Shown one piece after another: positions 1-9,200 of a DNA stretch of 64,000 bases; position 1 is the first letter of the stretch; each line of letters begins with the position of its first letter. The notes below the pieces were generated by a model. That model was not told where the DNA came from and ran no database searches. It saw nothing but the letters and a program-made list of their open reading frames with translations. A program made the translations under genes and the position numbers. Source of the stretch: Antedon bifida (lineage: Eukaryota; Echinodermata; Crinoidea; Comatulida; Antedonidae). Where the stretch lies: contig OY727098.1 in NCBI GenBank assembly GCA_963402885.1, forward strand, positions 7,001,001 through 7,065,000, given 5' to 3'.

Positions 1-91
1 AAAATCCTCTTTTCTCAATCTCTAATTTTGGTAAACTGTTTGCTAAAAATACATTTTATTATTTCATCTAATTATTATGATATCACATTAC

Positions 92-244
92 CTGTTAAAC
101 ATTTCAGACCAGTATAGCCAGTTATACAGTCACATCCATATGGATCAGGCAGGCAGATTTGAGAACCTTTGCATTGGGCTTTGGTATCAACTCTAAATGT
201 ACATCGCCATTCACAATTAGGTAAAAGTCGATTACCACCACACG
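92..244 (-). CDS. Gene C exon 5: EGF-like 2 (Tie type)
   Basis: 153 nt, phase 1 to 1, acceptor AG at 245-246 and donor GTAATG at 86-91. Starts CGGNRLLPNC and ends GYTGLKCLT, with CLPDPYGC in the middle. The same exon is found in genes A and B. Confidence 0.85.
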
Positions 245-3200
245 CTGGTTAAAAAAAATACAATATTTGTTTAGAAACAAATTATTGCTAAATCAATATT
301 GAATTAGTTTCTGTAAAACCTTCAAAATGGTAATTTTGTTCAAATTCAACAACATTTTGTGCTTGAATATTCATACTTACTGGTTATACAGTTGTCTCCA
401 CTAAAACCTGCAGGGCAAATACAGTCACCCGTCTTATCATCACATACGCCACCATTGTAACACTTATTACAAAAACCTGTACATCGAGGAGGACCCCACC
501 GACCAGATGTGCATCCTATATGATAAGTAATAGTTTAGGTGTTTAATTTCACATAATAGACTATATTCACTTTGACCAAAAACTGGATCGAAAAAAAAAT
601 ATTTAAACTAAAATAAATGTAATTTAAAGCAAAAACAAAATATTTAAATTGTCTGTCGGACAATGGTTTTTGGTTAAAATTAAACTTTAATTTTGTCTTT
701 TTATAAGTTTTTGGGTGTTTTTATTACAGAGTGAATAGCTTTATTAAAATTGCAAAATGGCCCAAGAAGGAATGCCAAGTTAAAGTCATAGATACAAAGA
801 CGGGTTCCTTCTCTCACTTAAGTAATTTATGATATTACTGCAAAACACGTTAGTGGACAAATAGTTTGGAATTAATCGGAATAATATTTATTATAATGCA
901 TTCCATGAATAGGAAATAACCTCGATTATCAATGAATGTGGAATCATGACCACTAACCTCTAACTATCAGTTCAATGAATGAATGTTGGAATTGCTCTCT
1001 TTCAGTTTCAAAATGAAGTTCATACATTCCAGCATTTTCAAGTCCAACATTTTCAAATGTAACGCTTGATTGATCATAAAGGTAGTTGTAGTTATCTAGC
1101 CTATCACCATCCTTTCTCCAGATTAATTCTTCATTATCAGGATTACTTTCTACATCAAATGATACAGTGACCCTATCTCCTATTGAAGCTGTGATACTTG
1201 TTTTGTGGTTTGTTGGTATTATAACGGCTGAAATTAAGTTAAAAATGGAACAACTCTACTAACTTCTGATTTTACATAATAACAGATTTATACTTTTGGT
1301 CCTCACGAACGTTTTGCAAAGTGCATTATGATTTAGAATAAGGATGTAGAGATATGTTAGACAATTAGTTCACGACTCTAAAAATGTGTACCAACATAGA
1401 TGAAGGCTAACTTTGTTTGATTTTTTAACCACCTCTTCGGGGTGCCATTTCCAATTTCAAAAAACAATTGGAACACGTAACTTTGGAAAGTAGCCTGGAT
1501 TTGTTTAATTAATCTCTTGGAATAGTATTAAAATAAGTTTTGTCATTTAATAATTTGTGTGAGGAGTAGGAAGAATAATTAGAAAACCTCAATTTGGAAC
1601 ATACGATGATGTGTGTTGCAGATAAAAACCTATAAACATTGCTATACTATACAAAGAAAGAATTACTTACAATCCTGAACGGTTTGAGTATCAACGATTG
1701 TAGTGTACACAATAGTTTCTTCACCACCAACAACACCTTTACAGTAATAAGCACCAAACGCATTTTCACTTCCAATAGGAATAGGTAATATTCTAGCATT
1801 AGGAAATCCACTATGAACTCTCCCAGGCTGTTCTGCAGTAGAATCAGAGCGGCTCGCTATCTTAAATGCTCTTCCTAATGTTATTGTCGTACCAGCTTCA
1901 CTTGGGTAGCATTGGAATTGTTCATAATTAGCAAAAGGTGAGCCAACGTTTAAAATTGTTAAATGTGTACCAGCTGCAAAACCTATAAGAAAATAAATAT
2001 TTAACAATTTTATTAGGGTTACATAATTATTATTATTATTAATGTTAATGCTCTGAGTGTACTAAGGTTACTTATCACATGCTGTAAGGTCCTATATGTA
2101 TATTTATATAGAGGGCGCATTTCATTTTCAACATTGTTTTTTTTTTTTTTTTTTTTATTTATTTGGTATAACACTCAAAATGCAACAAAAGTTGAAAATC
2201 TTATGAGTTTACAAAAGGTACAACAAAGAAAAAGATATAAAACTAATAGGCCTATACTAAAATTGACATAAAAACAAAACCAATTAAAACAAAAATATAA
2301 TATGCACAAATTTAAAATTAATGATTATTATTAGATCAAATTAATAGAAATTCAGAAATATATACAAGTTTAAAATTATTTATTATTTATTATTTATAAA
2401 GTCCTCTTAAAATTTAAATTCAAAAATGTCATTAATCCAAGGATCAATACAATTACTGTATTATTATTTATTTAAAAGTCTTATTGCACTAGGAAGAGTT
2501 GAATTCGCATAACGGTTAGTCCTACATCTAGGTACACTGTACTTGCTGAAGGAACGTAAAGTCCTCTCGGGCTTGATGTTCTCAGGTATCCACGAAGTAA
2601 AACGCCCAGATGTCACCAGACTGCTTCCAAATTTGGCAAGTACACCTAACCGTCTGTCTTGTAAAGATGTTACATTCAAGATTTCTAAAGTGTCTTGATA
2701 CCCTGTGTAGTTGTTATATCCGATGATGATCTTAAAGGCTCTTTTTTGAACAAATCCCAACTGGGTGCATTGCAGTTTAGTGATTGCTGAATGCCATAAG
2801 GGACTAGCATACTCCAGTAAGGGCCTGATGTACGTTATATAGGTGAAAACAAGATCATCCCGAGGTGCACCATATCGTTTTAAAATATATAACATAAACA
2901 AACGACGAGAGGACTTGGATATCATTTCATTAACTTGATAATCCCATTTCATGTTCTTTTGTAATAAGACACCCAGTAACTTAACAACAGACTTCTCTTC
3001 TAGAACATTGCTTTCCTATCGTGGTATCACATTTAAAAGAGGATGACAAGCCATGGTTTAATGTTGGTATAAAGAAATTGATTTGCAAACGACATAATGC
3101 TTATAGACTAGGAAAAGACACAGAATTCCGCTTCTATAGAAATGAGGTCCGCAATAAAATCAGATCGGCCAAGGCCGAATTTTATTCAAAATCAATCGCT

Positions 3201-6200
3201 GCCTTAAGAAATAATGAGCCACGCAAATGGCACAAAAAGATCCAAACAATTACTGGAAAAGCAAAAGCCTAAATCTAACACAATCGTATTAAGCTGTTAT
3301 TTACCAGTACATGATGTTGTAAGAGACCTGAATATTCATTTTTCCAGAATATGCTCTCAACTTCCTGCTCTAGACTTGGAGAATTTACCAGCATTTCTCC
3401 CATCTCTGAGTCCACCAGTTATCTATCCTGGTCAGGTATACAGACGTCTGTTAAAGATTAAGGTTAATACATTTTTTTTTTAGATGATCCCTGTTTTTGG
3501 GAATAAGACATGTGCGCGCCTAAGGTTGTTGTAGGAGGAGACATAAAATGGTCGCAAGGATGAGACCATCTGTCATAGGCGTCTGATAATATGCTATTAT
3601 AAAATTGTTACGCGGAGAAAGACCATAGGTTTTGAAACCCACAAGCCACATGCATCACATGTTTGACAGCTTAAAGGAGGAAATAAAAATAAGGAACAAG
3701 CAGTATATTGTGTGTAGTCTTGTTGTTGTTTACCTGAATCAAACTCCGTGAACAGAGGTCGTAACATTTCAAAACCTGTGTCTACGAGTCAATCTAGACA
3801 AACAAATCGGAGGTGCATTGTTGTGCAACAGGAGGCTTTATGTACGTTGGATATCCAAAGGTCAAGTAAGATTTGTGCAATTAATCGAGGTTCTTGATGC
3901 GTGAATAGGCTCGCTTTGGAGGAACCAAGAGGAATTTGCATACTTTGCTGTGAAGATACTGTACTATTAAGGGAACCAAGATATCAAGGAAAGAACCGTA
4001 TCTAAATATTGTTATCAAGGACTTTATCATTGATTATATATATGCATTGTAATTTAATTACTTTCCACAAGGATTTTTATTGCATTTAGGAATTTAGTGT
4101 TAATATTGTACACAATATTTCAATTACTGTTGTGCTACTCATTTAATTGATATTGTATTTGTTCGTAACAATGCCTCTCTCCAAAGGTTCTTCTGTATGC
4201 TCTAGCTCTGCTGCATCCATTAGGTTGTCAGCCGCACAAACACGAGCTGACCTGGCAGTAGCTAAGGCAAAAAGGGATGTTGAATTAAAGAAACAAGAAT
4301 TAGCTGCAGATATTCAAAGATTAGAACTTGAATCTGAAGTAACTATGAACGAGGTAAAATTACAGGTTTATGAACAGGAAATAAAGAAAATGGAGGAGGA
4401 AGAGGAGAATTATAGGCAATCGAGAGACTTGGATTTTCCTGAAGGAAATAGTCAAGAAAGAGTAGCAGATTATATTCAATCTAGCATCACTCATAGTTCT
4501 ATGCCACCATTACAAGATGACAATGAAGAAGATTATGCTGTAAGGGAAGAAAAGCTACCTAGTCAGCGTGGTGCAACTGTGCAACCCAAGACAAAGGCGG
4601 CTATTAATTTAAAGGATCCGATTCATGATGCATTCATGCAGTTTATAAAAACCACCAGTTTACCAAAGAGGGAGTTGACTCCATTTAGTGGGCAGCCAAC
4701 AGATTATAATAGGTTTATTCGAGCATTCGAGCATGAAGTGGAGAAAAAGGTGCCTGATAATCAAGACAGACTTTACTACCTGGAGCAGTTTACTGCAGGA
4801 GAGGTGAACCAGCTTGTTAAGAGTTTTATGCATATGGAACCAGAAAAGGGCTATAAGGAAGCTAAACAAGCCATCGTGAAAAGATATGGTAATAAGTTTA
4901 AATTGTCGGAATCATATCTTCAAAGAGTTAACGGTGTCTCAGAGATAAAGGCAGAAGACGGAGGTAGAATCTCAACGTTTTCATTACTTCTTTTAGAGTG
5001 TCAAAATGTAATGTTAGATTTGGGCTATATGGATGAACTCAATGCTACCACTAACCTTCAAATAATTATCAAGAAGCTTCCATACAAGATGCGTGAAAAA
5101 TGGCGCACCAAAACTGATGCTATCCAGCAGAACCGTCGAGTTGTTTTTTGAGATTTAGTGGAATTTGTGTCTACACAGGCTAGGATACTGGACAACCTAA
5201 CATTTGGTAGGATAAAGGATGAGAAGGTAATGGGAAAGACCCCATCAAAATATACGAAGAAGGATACTATGAGCGGTGCATTCGCAAGCGTAGAAGAAAC
5301 ATCTTACAAGGACCTAGAGAATGTATGCCCGTATTGCAAACTCTGGGTGTTGGTTAGGAAAATGTTCACCGTTTGCAAAACTAAACAGAGAAGATAAACT
5401 TAACTTCTTGGCAAAGGAAAGGAGATGTTATGGTTGCTTAGGAAAGGGACACGTATCCAATTGAAGAAGTGCAGTAGACGAAGTAAATGTAAAAAATGCA
5501 ACCAGAAACATCCCACAATTCTTCACAGAGATGATGGTAATACTGTGCAGTCAGCAAGTCAGCTCACTACTACGTCGAAAGAATTTGTACCAGCTAGTAG
5601 CGACCTGGCATCAGCTTGCGTTGATGACGATGCAGATTACGCGCTGGCCGTCGTACCAGTTTTGGTAAAGCTTAATGGGCGCCAAGTAACAACTTATGCA
5701 TTTCTAGACCCAGGCAGTAGCATCTCTTTTATTTCAGATAAGTTAATGCAACAATTAGGAGTAGGCGGAACAAAAGGTTCAATTTCATTCAAAACGATGG
5801 GCGTGCCACATACGGCCCCCGCGAAGTTAGTGAAGAATATAAGAATACAGGCTTTGGCTGGGAAAGAAAATGATGTGACGATTCATTTGGCCTTCTCGAA
5901 AGAAAACTTACCTATTGAGCGGAATTTAATACCCACGCAAGAAGAAATAGATAAGTGGGCCCATCTGGGTGGAGTGAAAGTCAACTATATTGAGGCCGAC
6001 GTTGGGCTGCTGATCAGTATGAAGATTCCAGGAGCTTACATACCCCTCGAGATCAAGACTGGTCCTGAAGACGCACCTCATGCAACAAGAACCAAGCTTG
6101 GGTGGATTGTGTGGGGATTGATAAAGGGAGAGAGAGCCAGTCAACATGCTTCTTACAGAACTCAACTTGTGGCCTATAATAACTCTACACATGAGGAAAC

Positions 6201-9200
6201 AAGGTTAGAGAAGCTATATCAAGGATCCTTAGAAATGGACTTTCCAGAAAAGGGACTTAATTTGAACCATAAACCTTCTGAGCGAACGCTGGGTATAAAT
6301 TGTGACTTGGAGAATGACGTGTTTCAACTGAGTACACCTAGTGTGACAAGGCAACAAAACATATGGACTAGAAGACACTTATTGTCAGTAATGAGTTCAG
6401 TATTTGACCCGATGGGGTTGATGTCACCAGTGGTACTGCCAGCAAAGGACATTTTTCAGCGATCACTTAGTTTGAAGGACAGCGGTTGGGATGACCCATT
6501 CTCAAAGGAATTACAAGGAGAATGCACAAAGTGGTGGAGTGAGCTACAACTTCTCAAGGAGGTTGTGATTCCTAGATGGTTAGGAACATATGCACATTGC
6601 AAATGTCAACTACACGTATTTGCTGATGCATCCAGTAAGGGATACGTGAGATTAGATGACGGATCCAATAGATGTACGTTGCTATACAGTCGATCCAGAG
6701 TTTCGCCGAAGAAAAAACAAACTATTCCGAGGTTAGAATTGACCGCTGCGACAGTTGGTGTAAAAAGTGCAGCAGTTATAAGACAAGAAATGGACGTCGA
6801 ATTTGAATTACATTCATAATAGAAATACGAGATTCAGTGTGTTCGTGGCAAACAGGCTACGCGTGATTCACGAGGGCTCGGAACTTAATCAATGGCGTCA
6901 TGTTAGGAGTAAAACCAATCCAGCTGACCTTGCATCTCGAGGAATAAATCTAAAAAATGAGGATGAGGTTGCTATGTGGCTACGAGGGCCGGCGTTCCTC
7001 ACAAGAGATCCGTCGGAATGGCCACAGCTATTTCAAGGTAATCCATTAAAAATTGATGATCCTGACGTAAAGGAAATCTTTACGGTAGTAGAACAAAACC
7101 GTTGGATGAATGATCTGATTAAGCGGTACTCTTCCTATCACAAACTAAAGAAGGCAGTCGTATGGTGGACTAAATTTATAGGTTACTTGTCCCACAAATC
7201 CGTAACACCAATGATAACAGCAACTGAAATGAAACAGGCCGAGATAGACTTGATCAGATATGTACAGGAAGAGTTTTTCAACGAAGAGATTGATGCGTTG
7301 AAGGGCCAAAGGGATGTGAAGAAAACTAGTTGCCTTGCAAAATTAAACCCGACCTTGGATAAATGTGTGCTGAAGGTTGGAGGGAGATTGAAAAATTCGG
7401 AGTTGGACGAAAATGCCAAGCATCCAATTGTATTGCCGAAGCATCGTCTTTCAGAGGTGATAACTAACGAGGTTCACAAGCGCACAGGTCATTGTGGCAG
7501 GAATCAGTTAATCAACGAGGTGCGAAAGAAATTTTGGATTGTCACGCTTCCATCGGTTGCGAAAGCATGTGTTACGAGATGTGTCACTTGCAGAAGATAC
7601 CAAAGAAAACCCGAAGAACAGCAGATGGCCGACCTTCCATCTAGCAGAGTATCCACAGGGAGTAGACCATTTGCTCATACAGGCATCGACTATTTTGGCC
7701 CGTTTGAGATAAAACGAGGACGCTCAGTATTGAAGCGATATGGTGTATTGTTTACATGTTTTACAACCAGAGCCGTACACTTGGAGGTAGCCCAATCTTT
7801 GACTACATATTCATGCATAAATGCATTGAGAAGGTTTCTGGCTAGACGCGGTCATGGCGTCAAGACCATTACTTCAGATAACGGAACAAATTTGGTAGGC
7901 GCAAGGACCGAATTGCGACAGGCCCTTAACAGTTTTGAACATGACAAGGTTCAGGAGAAGATGTTAGCAAACAGTATTGATTGGAAGTTTAACCCTCCAG
8001 CGGCATCACATTTTGGAGGCATATGGGAACGTTTAATAAGATCATTACGGAAGGTGTTATACGGTGTATTGAAGGAACAACCGTTAAGGCTTGACGATGA
8101 AGGGCTTTGCACTCTGTTTTGTGAAGCAGAGAATATTCTGAATAGTCGCCCACTTACTATCAATCAGGACACGCCGGATGATTTGGAACCATTAACCCCC
8201 AATCATTTGTTAATTGGAGCTAACGTAGTAGGCTATGCACCAGGAGTATTTGTCAAAAAAGACATAGTTACAAGATAAAGGCAAATACAATACCTTACGG
8301 ATTTGTTTTGGAGGCGTTGGAAAAACGAATATCTAACAACATTGCAAGAACGTCAGCGATGGCACCGGTTAAGGAAAAACATAAGTGTCGGAGATGTTGT
8401 AATACTGAAGGATAATTGTCCTAGAGGGCATTGGCCTATGGCTAAAGTGGAGTCAGTCTTCATTGGAGATAACGGTGTTGTCAGAGCATGCAAGGTGAAA
8501 ACCCAAACATCAACTTTGGTTAGACCTATTACCAAGGTTGTGCTACTGCTTGAAGCAGATGGAGAGGTGTAAATTGTAGAAATTGCTTAAAAGATAATCC
8601 AATTATATTGCCTTTAATTATTGTTTGTTTAAGATATGATGGATTATATGTTACTAAACTTTATCAGGTTATTATAGAATTTATAATTGATCAAGATCGA
8701 AAATTGTATGTTTGTTTATTGTTTAAGGTGTTTGCTAATGCTCACTTTGAGTTTGCATTAGGTGTAAGGTCATATATGTATATTTATATAGAGGGCGCAT
8801 TTCATTTTCAACATTGTTTTTCGTTCATGTGCAAGTTTTTTAGATGATCCCTGTTTTTGGGAATAAGACATGTGCGCGCCTAAGGTTGTTGTAGGAGGCC
8901 TGGAGACATAAAATGGTCGCAAGGATGAGACCATCTGTCATAGGCGTCTGATAATATGCTATTATAAAATTGTTACGCGGAGAAAGACCATAGGTTTTGA
9001 AACCCACAAGCTACATGCATCACATGTTTGACAGCTTAAAGGAGGAAATAAAAATAAGGAACAAGCAGTATATTGTGTGTAGTCTTGTTGTTGTCTACCT
9101 GAATCAAACTTCGTGAACAGAGGTCGTAACACATGCTATAGTAATTAGTTCTACTGAATGGAATTGATAATAAATGATATTTAATGGTAATAATGAATTA

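Larger units (their letters stand above)
2140..3474 (-). mobile_element. LINE (non-LTR) fragment with internal inversion, nested in LTR
   Basis: Read on the minus strand: first an inverted piece (3474 to about 3015, coding on plus), then the 3' part of the element in sense orientation (about 3010 to 2157), then a poly-A tail (T-run 2137-2156 on plus). The plus piece codes for the endonuclease-RT linker; the minus piece for the C-terminal part of the RT protein. This is the layout left by twin-primed reverse transcription. Confidence 0.85.
2083..3767 (+). repeat. Left LTR of the BEL/Pao element, split by a LINE
   Basis: LTR sequence occupies 2083-2139 and about 3475-3767; the middle is a foreign LINE fragment. 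Compared with the right LTR about 14 bases between two T-runs are missing at the break. Confidence 0.9.
2083..9131 (+). mobile_element. BEL/Pao LTR retrotransposon, defective, in gene C intron 1
   Basis: Both LTRs start TGTAAGGTC and end CGTAACA. The 5-bp target duplication CATGC is at 2078-2082 and 9132-9136. Coding order is gag, zinc knuckle, aspartic protease, RNase H, integrase, the BEL/Pao order. Breaks seen: a nested LINE in the left LTR, stops or frame changes near 5151, 5397, 6817 and 8278, the reverse transcriptase core missing between protease and RNase H, and the RNase H third-Asp region missing. It lies antisense to gene C. The two LTRs differ by about four substitutions and one 6-bp indel over about 345 aligned bases, so the insertion is fairly young. 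Confidence 0.92.
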
